Assembly (NCBI GenBank): GCA_030528155.1
Contig: JAUMZL010000003.1
Location: 21,772 to 85,771 of the forward strand
Direction of reading: 5' to 3'
Source: Aerococcus sp.
Lineage (GTDB): Bacteria > Bacillota > Bacilli > Lactobacillales > Aerococcaceae
DNA: 64,000 bases
The number at the start of each line of letters is the position of its first letter. The stretch's first letter is position 1. The notes under the pieces were generated by a model. It did no database searches. It had not been told where the DNA came from and saw only the letters and a list, made by a program, of their open reading frames with translations. A program made the position numbers and the translations under genes. Of the stretch, positions 28,894 through 37,220 are shown piece after piece.

Positions 28894-30168
28894 TTATTCC
28901 TCAACGGTCTTCTTGAAACTCGCATAGTCTTTGGAGTTTTCTACCAGTTTAACCAAGATTTCTACCATTTTTTCCATAGTTTGTAAGGAAACATATTCAA
29001 AGCGGGCATGCATGTTTTCCCCACCAGCGAACAAGTTAGGTGTTGGTAAGCCACGGAAGGTCATAATAGAGCCATCCGTACCGCCACGTACCGCTTCGAT
29101 TTTTGGCTCAACGCCACAATCTACATAGCTCTTCTTCGCCAATTCTACTGGACGCATGTCATCTTTCAAGATCTGGCCCATGTTGTAGTATTGGTCATCA
29201 ACCGCAATTTCAACCACTTCTTTGCCATATTGTTGGTTCATATCTGCCGCAATCTTCTTCATTTGGTCTTTGCGGTAGTTGAACATGGTGTCGTCGTGGT
29301 CACGCAGAATGTAGATGGCTTTAGCGCTATCCACTTCCCCATTGATTTTGAGGAGATGGTAGAACCCTTCGCGTCCTTCTGTTTTTTCCGGACGATCATG
29401 GTCAGCTAAGGCGTTGTGGTAGTCAACAGCTAATTGTAGTGCATTGATCATGGTGTCTTTCGCCGTGCCTGGGTGCACGTTTTTGCCATTGAAGGTCAAT
29501 GTCGTTTGGGCAGCGCTAAAGGTTTCCCATTCTAATTCACCCAGCGGACCACCATCGATCGTGTAAGCAAAATCGGCGTTGAAACGTTCAACATCGAAAC
29601 GTGTGGCTCCCATCCCGATTTCTTCGTCAGGACCGAAGCCAATCTTGATGTCGCCGTGTTTGATTTCTGGATGTTCAATTAAGTAGTGCATTGCCGTCAT
29701 AATTTCAGCAATCCCGGATTTATCATCTGCTCCTAACAAGGTGCGTCCATCCGTAGTAATCAAAGTTTGACCTTTGTATTTATTTAACGAAGGAAATTCT
29801 GCTGGGTCTAAGGAGTAACCCGAATCAGAAAGTGGAATCACGCCACCGTCGTAATCTTCGATGATTTGTGGAGCAATCCCTTCTGCATTGAAGTCCGCAG
29901 TATCACGGTGAGCAAATAAACCGAATACTGGGTAATCATGGTCAGGATCATTGCTTGGCAAGGTCGCTGTCACATAGCTGTCTTCTGGATTGTAGTAAAT
30001 ATCCGTCATGCCAATTTCTTCGAGTTCTGCCTCGAGTTTGTGGGCAAAGTCCACCTGACTTGGGGTAGAAGGCACTTGATCGCTGCGCGCTTCATCGGAC
30101 CGTGTATTCAACTTCACATAACGAAGAAAACGCTCTAACAATTCTTTGGAATCAACTTCCATACTCAT
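28894..30168 (-). CDS. pepT: Peptidase T (tripeptide aminopeptidase)
   Basis: Cytoplasmic dizinc M20B peptidase that removes the N-terminal residue of tripeptides. The 424-residue protein has the metal motifs [23 protein letters not shown], a conserved [13 protein letters not shown] and the late [18 protein letters not shown] lies eight bases before the ATG; a second ATG two codons in is possible. It stands alone with a strong terminator. A perfect palindrome at 30200-30212 lies 32 bases upstream. Confidence 0.97.
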   Translation of the reverse strand: MSMEVDSKELLERFLRYVKLNTRSDEARSDQVPSTPSQVDFAHKLEAELEEIGMTDIYYNPEDSYVTATLPSNDPDHDYPVFGLFAHRDTADFNAEGIAPQIIEDYDGGVIPLSDSGYSLDPAEFPSLNKYKGQTLITTDGRTLLGADDKSGIAEIMTAMHYLIEHPEIKHGDIKIGFGPDEEIGMGATRFDVERFNADFAYTIDGGPLGELEWETFSAAQTTLTFNGKNVHPGTAKDTMINALQLAVDYHNALADHDRPEKTEGREGFYHLLKINGEVDSAKAIYILRDHDDTMFNYRKDQMKKIAADMNQQYGKEVVEIAVDDQYYNMGQILKDDMRPVELAKKSYVDCGVEPKIEAVRGGTDGSIMTFRGLPTPNLFAGGENMHARFEYVSLQTMEKMVEILVKLVENSKDYASFKKTVEE

Positions 30169-30199
30169 AGGATCATCTCACCTTTCTAAATTTAAGGCG

Positions 30200-30212
30200 C
30201 ACGTTGAACGTG
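30200..30212. promoter_or_regulatory. Palindrome upstream of pepT
   Basis: A perfect 13-base palindrome (CACGTT-G-AACGTG), 32 bases before the pepT start. It could be an operator or a small RNA hairpin. I see no clear -10/-35 beside it. Confidence 0.3.
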
Positions 30213-30278
30213 TCTGCTTACTCCATGACGAGTAGTGATAGAGCGTGCATGTCCTTCAGCGTGTGGCCTGAATTTCCT

Positions 30279-31097
30279 CTACAAAAACGTAAATGGATCT
30301 GTATTCATTATACTAGATCGAACCGTGACTTGCCAATGGTCTTTTTGGGCCCACGATTGAATCAATGCGGTGAGGTGGTCTTTACAAATGCTCTCCATGT
30401 GGTGCCCCGGATCAATCACTGTCAGTCCCGCTGCCAACATGTCATGCGCGGTGTGATAATACGCATCCCCGGTAATATACACCTCTGCTCCTTGTGCCAG
30501 CGCCTCGTGGTAAAAACTTCCGCCGTCACCGCCGAGGACCGCCACACGTTGCACCATTTGATCCAAATCCGCACTCACCACGCGTACTCCTTCTAAGTGG
30601 TGATAAGCCTTCACTCGTTCGACTAACGCGCGCACACGCATGGGTTCAACTAATCGCCCGATACGTCCCATACCGACCCGTTTGCCATCCTCAGTAAAAG
30701 TAGCCGGTTCATTGGGCACAAGCACCTCAGTATCGATGATCCCATAAGCTTCGGCCAACCAATCGTTCATTCCACCCGGTGCTGCGTCCAGATTAGTATG
30801 CGCACAATACACGCCAATGTGGTGGCGAATCAACTTCGCATACATCGCCTGCTGCGGATCGTCTTCCGTTAAATCATTAGGGCGATGAAAAATCACCGGA
30901 TGATGCGCCACAATGAAATCACACCCTAATTCAATGGCTTCATCCACCACTTCCGGACGAACGTCCAGTGTGGTTAAAATATGATGAATTTCTTGGTCAC
31001 GCTTCCCAAAATGTAACCCGACTGGATCCTCATGGTAGCGCCATGTTTCCGGACAAAAACGTTCAAAACGATCCATGAACTGTTGAATGGTTGTCAT
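30279..31097 (-). CDS. Nif3-like dinuclear metal centre protein
   Basis: NIF3/YqfO (DUF34) family, sometimes called GTP cyclohydrolase I type 2 in databases. The 272 residues correspond to the short form without the inserted PII-like domain. Metal motifs: AHHPVIF near 70, AHTNLDAAPGG near 100 and the late PGHHMES. The true cellular role is unsettled. The ATG follows the trmK stop with no gap, as in many Firmicutes where the two genes form a pair. Confidence 0.93.
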   Translation of the reverse strand: MTTIQQFMDRFERFCPETWRYHEDPVGLHFGKRDQEIHHILTTLDVRPEVVDEAIELGCDFIVAHHPVIFHRPNDLTEDDPQQAMYAKLIRHHIGVYCAHTNLDAAPGGMNDWLAEAYGIIDTEVLVPNEPATFTEDGKRVGMGRIGRLVEPMRVRALVERVKAYHHLEGVRVVSADLDQMVQRVAVLGGDGGSFYHEALAQGAEVYITGDAYYHTAHDMLAAGLTVIDPGHHMESICKDHLTALIQSWAQKDHWQVTVRSSIMNTDPFTFL

Positions 31098-31805
31098 TTA
31101 CTTCTCCTCCAATCGCGCCCGAATCATCGCCACGCGCGCCGTGAACTGTTCTTTAGCCTGTGTGTCTGTGCTATTTTCCAGATTCATTAACACGCGCTGG
31201 GCTTTGGCTAACTCATGTTGCCACATGGCTTGGAAAACAATAGGATTTGCTTGTTCAACGAAACGGCCAAATTGAATTTCTTCAGCCGTTAAATTTGCCT
31301 GTTCAGGAGCATACTGCGCCATCATCATTTCATAGCGCTTTTTATTTTCTTCAACGAGTCCCTCCTTGATGAGGGCATACCCATTCATATTCAACCATTG
31401 CCGCACCCGTTGCGCTTCCCAATTTGGTTGCAAGAGTAGCGCTGGATGATTGCTCAATTTCCCATCTTGTTTACCTTGAGACAAAATGTCCACAATCAAT
31501 TGTCCGCCCATACCAGCAATCGTGATGACATCAATGGCATCTTCTGGTGTAATTACAGCCAGCCCATCACCAAAGCGCGCGCTGATCTTTTCCTGCCAGC
31601 CCGCTGCTTTGATGGCAGCTTGACTGTGTGCTAATGGACCTTTTGCGACTTCCCCCGCCACTGCAAAAGTGATTCTTTCTTGGTTTGCTAAATAAATGGG
31701 TAAATACGCATGGTCTGAACCAATATCAGCGACCCGACTGCCTGCTGGTACCCAGTTTGCTAATTGTTGTAGACGATCTGACAAATGATTGCCATCCATT
31801 CTCAT
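31098..31805 (-). CDS. trmK: tRNA (adenine22-N1)-methyltransferase
   Basis: Methylates A22 in the D loop of tRNAs. The 235-residue protein has the SAM-binding motif VADIGSDHAYLPIYL near residue 25 and ITIAGMGGQLI, plus the helical C-terminal part. GGGGAG precedes the ATG. It is joined to the Nif3-like gene. The usual neighbours dnaG and rpoD are not upstream here. Confidence 0.95.
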   Translation of the reverse strand: MRMDGNHLSDRLQQLANWVPAGSRVADIGSDHAYLPIYLANQERITFAVAGEVAKGPLAHSQAAIKAAGWQEKISARFGDGLAVITPEDAIDVITIAGMGGQLIVDILSQGKQDGKLSNHPALLLQPNWEAQRVRQWLNMNGYALIKEGLVEENKKRYEMMMAQYAPEQANLTAEEIQFGRFVEQANPIVFQAMWQHELAKAQRVLMNLENSTDTQAKEQFTARVAMIRARLEEK

Positions 31806-31995
31806 TTCTCTCCCCTCAGCCGTTAATACTCACTCTGTTTTCTCCGCCAAACGATGACAAGTCATAGTGACCATGCCCTGCTCGCTTAAAAGAGAAAAGC
31901 TTTGTCACTCTATTGTTCATCAGAATTCTTTTCCTAGACGTTTTTTGTCGCTAGCGAAGTGTAGGCGTATTTCATCAACGGTTGTCTTCTCTTCT

Positions 31996-32023
31996 ATTGT
32001 ACAATAGCCACCCCTCCTGTCTA
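31996..32023 (-). promoter_or_regulatory. Promoter of trmK
   Basis: Minus strand: -10 TACAAT at 31996-32001, spacer 16, -35 TAGACA (5 of 6) at 32018-32023. It gives a leader of about 185 bases in which I see no gene. Confidence 0.6.
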
Positions 32024-32081
32024 GCGCTTTATGGTTAAAACCAACCTCCCCTTCCTTTGCAAACGGGTCATACCATTCGCT

Positions 32082-32267
32082 CTACTCCTGTGAGGACTTC
32101 ACTTGAGTTTTTTCTATCGTGGCCATTTTGTATCTTTCATACCACACCAGCGCGACCTGCACGCTATCTCCTTTTCGCGCGCATAATACTTTTTTTGCCC
32201 GTACATTCACCTCTCTACTCATTGCGCATTTAGTGGTACACTCTAAGCAATAGATTGATCGTGTCAT
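32082..32267 (-). CDS. Possible small Cys-containing protein, unknown
   Basis: 61 residues, not recognised. The case for a real gene is the AGGAG five bases before the ATG at 32267, the isolated position and a basic, folded-looking sequence with CLECTTKC near the N-terminus and VRAKKVLCARKGDSVQVALV in the middle. The spaced cysteines could bind a metal, but this is inference. It could equally be a chance open frame in a 280-base gap. Confidence 0.4.
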   Translation of the reverse strand: MTRSIYCLECTTKCAMSREVNVRAKKVLCARKGDSVQVALVWYERYKMATIEKTQVKSSQE

Positions 32268-32306
32268 ACTATCTCCTACTTCCACTAGAAAGAGCAGGCT
32301 ACTATC

Positions 32307-32405
32307 ATGATTTCTCCCCGTAAACGCACCTTATTCGCCATCTTACTCGGCTTCTGGTTGATGACCAAACGCTTCATACATACGGTGAAGGCTCATCACC
32401 GTTAA
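32307..32405 (+). CDS. Possible 32-residue membrane peptide
   Basis: A short frame with one hydrophobic segment (FAILLGFWLM) flanked by basic residues at both ends (SPRKR and KRFIHTVKAHHR), the shape of small membrane proteins and type I toxins. The ribosome site is weak (AGCAGG), I find no clear promoter, and a stem with T-rich tails follows at 32413-32475. Speculative. Confidence 0.22.
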   Translation: MISPRKRTLFAILLGFWLMTKRFIHTVKAHHR

Positions 32406-32412
32406 AAAGTAA

Positions 32413-32475
32413 CAAAAAACCACGTCACCCTCTCCCACTTGCCCTAATTAGTCGCGTGGAGTGCATTGACGTGGT
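32413..32475 (-). terminator. Terminator after the 105-residue gene
   Basis: A nine-base perfect stem ACCACGTCA (32419-32427 with 32467-32475) with a 39-base loop; T6 follows on the minus strand and a T-rich tail on the plus strand. Confidence 0.65.
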
Positions 32476-32482
32476 ATTCTTT

Positions 32483-32800
32483 CTATTTTTCCAAGGCCGC
32501 CTTTAACGCTTCATAAGACGGGAAATCAGTAAATTGAGCCAAATAGCGATCAAAGCGTGCTCGTTCCTCTTCACTCCAGTCATCAAAAGAGCGAAGATCC
32601 GTCGGTGATTTGAGCACAAATTCCGCATAGGTTTGGAATGACGTATGTTCCTTAATGAAGGCATCGGATAGATCTAGTCCTGCCAACGCTTCTCCCTCAT
32701 CGCGCTTTTGTTCTTCATCGAGTTTAGCTGCCGGCTGAATAAACCGTTCAAAAATATCATCAACCGTTTGTTGATCATTGTGATTAAAACGAAATCCCAT
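32483..32800 (-). CDS. Small acidic hypothetical protein
   Basis: 105 residues, family not recognised. It is acidic and helical, with RFNHNDQQTVDDIFERFI at the start and FDDWSEEERARFDRYLAQF plus FPSYEALKAALEK at the end; no signal peptide or membrane helix. The frame is open upstream to 32887, but that part overlaps the tRNA terminator. The ATG at 32800 has GGGAG eight bases before it. It lies just downstream of the tRNA-Thr/tRNA-Glu pair and has its own terminator. Confidence 0.65.
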   Translation of the reverse strand: MGFRFNHNDQQTVDDIFERFIQPAAKLDEEQKRDEGEALAGLDLSDAFIKEHTSFQTYAEFVLKSPTDLRSFDDWSEEERARFDRYLAQFTDFPSYEALKAALEK

Positions 32801-32854
32801 CACACACTCTCCCTTTTCTATTCTCGGTAATGATCCATCATTTTCATTTAAAAC

Positions 32855-32886
32855 AAAAAGAGGCTTCCCGTCAACACAGAAAGCCA
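32855..32886 (-). terminator. Terminator of the tRNA-Thr/tRNA-Glu transcript
   Basis: A stem of about seven bases (32862-32869 with 32879-32885, one G-U pair) followed by TCTTTTTG on the minus strand. Confidence 0.75.
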
Positions 32887-32897
32887 CCTACCGCTGA

Positions 32898-32969
32898 TCA
32901 CCCGTACCGGATTCGAACCGGCGTTTCCGCGATGAGAACGCGGCGTCTTAACCCCTTGACCAACGGGCA
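32898..32969 (-). tRNA. tRNA-Glu (anticodon CTC)
   Basis: 72 bases. Anticodon stem CCGCG/CGCGG around loop TTCTCAT gives CTC, reading GAG. The D arm GGTCAAGGGGTTAAGAC and the T loop TTCGAAT are typical of tRNA-Glu. Odd points: the first acceptor pair is T1-G72 instead of G-C, pair 2-71 is G-T, and the bases after the discriminator are TCA, not CCA. It is the second tRNA of a two-gene transcript. Confidence 0.85.
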
Positions 32970-32991
32970 CAAATACTAATATTAAAAAACA

Positions 32992-33064
32992 TGCCGGCTA
33001 TAGGACTTGAACCTACGACCTCCGCGTTACGAATGCGATGCTCTACCAACTGAGCTAAGCCGGC
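32992..33064 (-). tRNA. tRNA-Thr (anticodon CGT)
   Basis: 73 bases without CCA. Acceptor GCCGGCT/AGCCGGC; D arm GCTCAGTTGGTAGAGC; anticodon loop TTCGTAA gives CGT, reading ACG; T loop TTCAAGT. The anticodon stem TCGCA/CGCGG has an A-C mismatch next to the loop and a T-G pair at its base. Confidence 0.92.
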
Positions 33065-33093
33065 ATTTGATGTTGTCTCAAACAACAAAAATT

Positions 33094-33122
33094 ATTATAC
33101 CTAGGTTTTGATCATTTGTAAA
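33094..33122 (-). promoter_or_regulatory. Promoter of tRNA-Thr/tRNA-Glu
   Basis: Minus strand: -35 TTTACA at 33117-33122, spacer 17, perfect -10 TATAAT at 33094-33099. One of the best promoters in the window. The 33123-33321 stretch behind it shows nothing I can name. Confidence 0.85.
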
Positions 33123-33321
33123 CCCCTAGTCACAAAAAAATGATATTAAAAGCGATCTAAATTGTCCTTCTTATACAACTGACCTAAATCCCTTATGAGT
33201 ACAACAATCTTTTTCTTTTTGATCAAGGCTATCCCCCAGCTACGATACCTGGCTTCCGTTTCCAATTCTTTATCTTCACAGCGCTATTTCATAGAAATAC
33301 GCGTAATCATCAAGTCACGTA

Positions 33322-33702
33322 CTACTTCCTCCGGCCTTCATTAGTAAAATGCCGATGCAACGCTATTTCAGTCGGAATAATGGTTAAAACCATCACAGCT
33401 AATTGGAAAAAGACCAAGTCCAGCGAAATCGTTTCAAAATGCGGATGATCTTTTACTAAAAGTAAAATCACTACCGACAGCACGGACAGAATGAATCCTA
33501 AAATAAAATTCATCCGTCCCCAATACTTGTGAGCGTAGCGCCAGGTCTCATCATTTAGTCTAGACATCGTTGTACGATACCCCGAAACGCCATATCGATT
33601 CTTAGGCGGGTGATTCTGCCAACGATAACCCAAGACGAGCATAGACAATGGAATTAATAGCGAACAAATCAATAAAAACGCAAACATACCGATCACCACC
33701 AT
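33322..33702 (-). CDS. SdpI/YhfL-family membrane protein
   Basis: 126 residues with three membrane helices (about 4-25, 64-84 and 92-112). Between the first two lies the family motif NRYGVSGYRTTMSRLNDETW followed by RYAHKYWGR, which marks the SdpI family (immunity to the Bacillus SDP toxin, and relatives of unknown role). No toxin gene is seen nearby. The start is GTG or ATG near 33702; I keep the longest frame. Confidence 0.8.
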   Translation of the reverse strand: MVVIGMFAFLLICSLLIPLSMLVLGYRWQNHPPKNRYGVSGYRTTMSRLNDETWRYAHKYWGRMNFILGFILSVLSVVILLLVKDHPHFETISLDLVFFQLAVMVLTIIPTEIALHRHFTNEGRRK

Positions 33703-33788
33703 CTAATCTGTTGTTTCCGCCACTGCAGTAGCATTTTTCTCCATTGGTTTCCACTGATCACAACCATTATTTGCTGATATCAGCGTAG

Positions 33789-34379
33789 CTAAAATAAACG
33801 AGTCTGACGGTCAGGAACTGCGCTCATCAATAACTCTGGGCCATGGTTAATTTTCAGATATTCTGCTGCAAAAGCGGTATCCTGTAGCCACACGCGCAAT
33901 TTATTTGCTTCAATGATGACGGGCATACGATGATGCACCTGGCTGACCGTCTGATCAGCCGTTCTGGTTAAGAGGATTGCCTGTGGTTTTAAGCCGTACG
34001 GTGTTTCTTTGAGCTGATAACACCCAGCAACGAAGAGCGGGTCATTGGCACCAAACAAATATTTCTGCTTGTCTTTGGTCCATTCATAGAATTGTGTCAT
34101 AGGGAAAACACAGCGTTGCGTTTTAAACGCCGTACTGAAGGTTGGCTTCGTCAGGATCGTTTCACTGCGCGCATTAATCAACAATTGATTAGGCTCGTAA
34201 CCGTCAAATCCCCAGCGCATCCCTGTCGCTTTGACCTGCCCATGTGCATTCTGTCCTAAGACCAATACCTCCTTACCAGGAAAAACCGTACCAGTCTGAA
34301 CCGACGTTGTCTTGGGTAAACGATGGTAAAAATGGGCCAATAGACTGTTCTCTTTGTCAAATTCGTATCGTCCGCACAT
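33789..34379 (-). CDS. SRAP/YedK-family abasic-site protein (HMCES)
   Basis: Forms a covalent link with abasic sites in single-stranded DNA during replication. 196 residues: Cys2 directly after Met is the crosslinking residue (MCGRYEF), with NARSETI, the FYEWTK motif and the late HHRMPVI. GGAGCG precedes the ATG. It starts about 30 bases after the tRNA-Arg terminator and no separate promoter is clear, so read-through from the tRNA promoter is possible. Confidence 0.93.
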   Translation of the reverse strand: MCGRYEFDKENSLLAHFYHRLPKTTSVQTGTVFPGKEVLVLGQNAHGQVKATGMRWGFDGYEPNQLLINARSETILTKPTFSTAFKTQRCVFPMTQFYEWTKDKQKYLFGANDPLFVAGCYQLKETPYGLKPQAILLTRTADQTVSQVHHRMPVIIEANKLRVWLQDTAFAAEYLKINHGPELLMSAVPDRQTRLF

Positions 34380-34409
34380 TATTCAACGCTCCTTTCCCTT
34401 TGTGATAAC

Positions 34410-34441
34410 AAAAAGAGGCCAATCATTAACGATCAGCCTCT
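34410..34441 (-). terminator. Terminator of tRNA-Arg
   Basis: A stem around GAGGC/GCCTC (34415-34419 with 34436-34440, extended by weaker pairs) followed by T5 on the minus strand. Confidence 0.75.
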
Positions 34442-34450
34442 CTTCCACTA

Positions 34451-34522
34451 TGCGCTCGTGGGGAATCGAACCCCAATTATAGGAACCGGAATCCTATGTG
34501 ATATCCATTACACTACGAGCGC
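34451..34522 (-). tRNA. tRNA-Arg (anticodon CCG)
   Basis: 72 bases without CCA. Acceptor GCGCTCG/CGAGCGC; anticodon stem TAGGA/TCCTA around loop TTCCGGT gives CCG, reading CGG; T loop TTCGATT. It has its own promoter and terminator. Confidence 0.95.
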
Positions 34523-34548
34523 AACAGTCATTGATTAACAACGTGACT

Positions 34549-34577
34549 ATTATAACCCAGTTTTTTCAGGGTTTCAA
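34549..34577 (-). promoter_or_regulatory. Promoter of tRNA-Arg
   Basis: Minus strand: -35 TTGAAA at 34572-34577, spacer 17, -10 TATAAT at 34549-34554. Confidence 0.85.
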
Positions 34578-34594
34578 GTCACCTTTTCAATCAA

Positions 34595-34625
34595 TTAAAA
34601 CAGGCGGAGCTCCTTGCCCCGCCCG
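34595..34625 (-). terminator. Terminator after epuA
   Basis: GC-rich stem GGCGG/CCGCC (34603-34607 with 34619-34623), then TGTTTT on the minus strand. Confidence 0.65.
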
Positions 34626-34630
34626 ACGTC

Positions 34631-34819
34631 TTATATTGGCAGAAAACTAAATAGATGTTGCCATTTTTCAGGAGAGAAAATTGCCCAGAAAGGATCGCCA
34701 CCACTTACGCCGTAGCCAACCATCAAGCCGATCGCAAATAATATGACGAGTATAAGGACAACAAGCACTAACCGTCCGATCAAATGGAGGAAGCGCCGTC
34801 CTAATGACTGCGTAGCCAT
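34631..34819 (-). CDS. epuA: EpuA-family small membrane protein
   Basis: 62 residues with one membrane helix (LVLVVLILVILFAIGLMVGY) after a basic N-terminus, then a GGDPFWAIFSPEKWQHLFSF tail. This is the EpuA family (often mislabelled DNA-directed RNA polymerase beta subunit in databases), found directly after murA in streptococci and relatives. The ATG follows the murA stop by one base, so translation is coupled. Function unknown. Confidence 0.85.
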   Translation of the reverse strand: MATQSLGRRFLHLIGRLVLVVLILVILFAIGLMVGYGVSGGDPFWAIFSPEKWQHLFSFLPI

Positions 34820-34820
34820 A

Positions 34821-36131
34821 TTAAGCCTCCCGATTGACGGCTTCGGCGTGGAAAGGTTGATCGCTTTCTTCCACGTTCACGCGGCCAATTTTTGCTCCCA
34901 AATGGCGCAACTTGTTTTCAATTTTGTAGTAACCACGGTCAAGATATTGCAAGTTGGTGACTTTAGTGGTGCCTTCTGCAATTAAGCCAGCAATGATCAG
35001 GGCGGCTGCTGCGCGCAGATCCGTTGCGGCTACGATCGTTCCCTGTAATTTCGCTGGGCCTTCAATGGTAGCTAAATCACCTGAAATCGTAAATTCAGTA
35101 TTCATTCGACGCAGTTCTTCCAGGTGCATGAAGCGGTTCTCAAAAATTGTTTCTTCCATCGTTGATGTCCCTTGACCAGCCACCTGTAGAATCGTAAACG
35201 GTGCTTGTAGGTCGGTTGGAAAACCTGGATATGGCAAGGTTTTCGCACTAACAGCCTTCAATGTTTTGGCTCCTTGCACACGGATACCATCTTTCTTATC
35301 GGTAACCGTAACACCAGCCTCGCGTAATTTAGAGATCAATGGTAAGTTGTGCTCCGCAATCGCATCTTCAATGAAGACGTCACCACCCGTCACAGCCGCG
35401 GCAATCATAAACGTCCCAGCTTCGATACGGTCTGGAATAACGGAATGTTCCGTGCCATGTAATGCCTCAACACCCTCGATACGAATCACATCGGTACCCG
35501 CCCCGGAAATATCTGCTCCCATCTGATTGAGGAAGTTAGCGAGGTCGACAATTTCCGGCTCACGCGCAACATTCTCTAGGATAGTTGTGCCTTCTGCGAG
35601 CGTGGCTGCCATCATAATGTTTTCAGTCGCTCCAACACTTGGGAAATCCAAATAGATGTTAGCGCCTACCAGACGATCGGCTTTGGCTTCCACATAACCA
35701 AATTCAGTCGTCACTTCCGCACCAAGCGCTTCGAATCCCTTGGTGTGTAAATCAATCGGACGTGTTCCAATCGCACATCCACCAGGCATTGCCACGCGCA
35801 CATGCCCGAAACGTGCCAACAGTGGCCCCATCACAACGACAGACGCCCGCATTTTGCTGACAAATTCAAATGGCGCATCGGTTGACAAGTCGCCACTGGC
35901 ATCGACTTCAATGGTCTGTGTTTCTTCATTGAAGATAACGTCAGCTCCCAAATGTGTCAGCACATTGTTCATCAAATAAACATCTGATAACAAGGGTGCA
36001 TTGGTGATTACATTTTTACCTGAACTGGCTAGCAAAGTCGCCGCTTGAATGGGCAATACGGCATTCTTTGCACCATCGACACGGACACGCCCATTTAATG
36101 CGCGACCGCCCTCAACAATCATCTGTTCCAT
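34821..36131 (-). CDS. murA: UDP-N-acetylglucosamine 1-carboxyvinyltransferase
   Basis: First committed step of peptidoglycan synthesis: transfers enolpyruvate to UDP-GlcNAc. The 436-residue protein has the active-site Cys119 in [15 protein letters not shown], the fosfomycin target, and the N-terminal KNAVLPI motif. It follows upp by 41 bases and leads into epuA, forming upp-murA-epuA. Confidence 0.98.
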   Translation of the reverse strand: MEQMIVEGGRALNGRVRVDGAKNAVLPIQAATLLASSGKNVITNAPLLSDVYLMNNVLTHLGADVIFNEETQTIEVDASGDLSTDAPFEFVSKMRASVVVMGPLLARFGHVRVAMPGGCAIGTRPIDLHTKGFEALGAEVTTEFGYVEAKADRLVGANIYLDFPSVGATENIMMAATLAEGTTILENVAREPEIVDLANFLNQMGADISGAGTDVIRIEGVEALHGTEHSVIPDRIEAGTFMIAAAVTGGDVFIEDAIAEHNLPLISKLREAGVTVTDKKDGIRVQGAKTLKAVSAKTLPYPGFPTDLQAPFTILQVAGQGTSTMEETIFENRFMHLEELRRMNTEFTISGDLATIEGPAKLQGTIVAATDLRAAAALIIAGLIAEGTTKVTNLQYLDRGYYKIENKLRHLGAKIGRVNVEESDQPFHAEAVNREA

Positions 36132-36172
36132 TTATCCAACAACCATCCTTTGTACTTTCTCGTTATATGTGA

Positions 36173-36808
36173 TTAGAGGGTGCCAAACAAACGGTCCCCA
36201 GCATCGCCCAAGCCTGGTAAGATGTACCAATCTTCATTCAAGCGTTCATCGAGAGCGGCTGTGTAAATATCAATTTCTGGATATTTGTCATGAATCGTTT
36301 TGACCCCTTCAGGAGCAGATACTAAGCAGAGGAATTTCATATTTTCTGGTTTGACATGGCGTTTCACCAAGGCGTCGATCGCTAATAACGCACTTCCCCC
36401 AGTAGCCAACATTGGATCGACAATGAAGACTTGACGTTCATCGATGTCTCCTGGCATTTTGAAGAAGTATTCTTGAGGTTCAGCTGTTTCTTCATCGCGG
36501 TACATGCCGATGTGACCAACCTTAGCAGCTGGTACCAGCGTCAACATGCCATCTACCATTCCTAAACCAGCACGGAGAATAGGCGCAATGGCCATTTTCT
36601 TCCCAGCAATCATGTGCTGTGTCGTTTTCGTCATCGGTGTTTCCACTTCAACCTCTTCCAGTGGCAGGTCACGTGTTGCTTCATAGCCAATAAACAAGGT
36701 AATTTCATTAACTAATTCGCGGAACCCTTTTGCCCCTAATGTCTTGTCACGTAATAACGCAATTTTATGTTGAACTAATGGATGATCGATAACATGTAAT
36801 TCTCCCAT
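36173..36808 (-). CDS. upp: Uracil phosphoribosyltransferase
   Basis: Salvages uracil to UMP with PRPP. The 211-residue protein has the PRPP-binding segment [15 protein letters not shown] and the uracil-binding loop with [13 protein letters not shown] at the C-terminus. GGAGCG precedes the ATG, behind a near-perfect promoter. In many relatives upp follows glyA; here a long gap and its own promoter separate it from ywlC. Confidence 0.98.
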   Translation of the reverse strand: MGELHVIDHPLVQHKIALLRDKTLGAKGFRELVNEITLFIGYEATRDLPLEEVEVETPMTKTTQHMIAGKKMAIAPILRAGLGMVDGMLTLVPAAKVGHIGMYRDEETAEPQEYFFKMPGDIDERQVFIVDPMLATGGSALLAIDALVKRHVKPENMKFLCLVSAPEGVKTIHDKYPEIDIYTAALDERLNEDWYILPGLGDAGDRLFGTL

Positions 36809-36832
36809 GGTAGTCGCTCCTTTTATAAATTT

Positions 36833-36861
36833 ATCATAGGCATTTGAACAACTACTGTCAA
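36833..36861 (-). promoter_or_regulatory. Promoter of upp-murA-epuA
   Basis: Minus strand: perfect -35 TTGACA at 36856-36861, spacer 17, -10 TATGAT at 36833-36838. The start of transcription is close to the ribosome site, so there is no room for a long leader. Confidence 0.88.
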
Positions 36862-37119
36862 CTTTTACTTACCAAAAGGAAGTAGGTCTATTCATCCGCC
36901 ATTTTACTTACACTAACCTTCAGTTTACCAAATTCTCTATACGCCGTCAGCTGAATTCACTTAAAATCTCGGGATTTCCTCAGTTTTTTCATCGGTTAGA
37001 TCGCACTTGATCCCTTCGTTCTTATTTACAACACATCCTGCGTCTTTTTATGTATTAATAAATACAAAATTTGTCTTTTTTATTTTATTTTGGCAATCAG
37101 ATTCTTCCTTTGCTGAATA
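36862..37119. other. AT-rich gene-free stretch
   Basis: Nothing recognisable. The part at about 37050-37115 is unusually AT-rich (runs of T and TTATTTTATTTT). It lies where glyA is found in many related genomes, but I see no remnant of that gene. Confidence 0.5.
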
Positions 37120-37155
37120 GAAAACGCCCACCGTCAAAGTAGAGACGATAGGCGC
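37120..37155 (-). terminator. Terminator of the tdk-prfA-prmC-ywlC operon
   Basis: A 12-base stem (37124-37135 with 37144-37155), several of its pairs G-U, then T4 on the minus strand. Confidence 0.75.
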
Positions 37156-37220
37156 CAATTCGAAAAGGTTATCTTTAGTAGACACTTTAGAGAGACTAGC
37201 TAGGTGAGGGTTGACACTCC

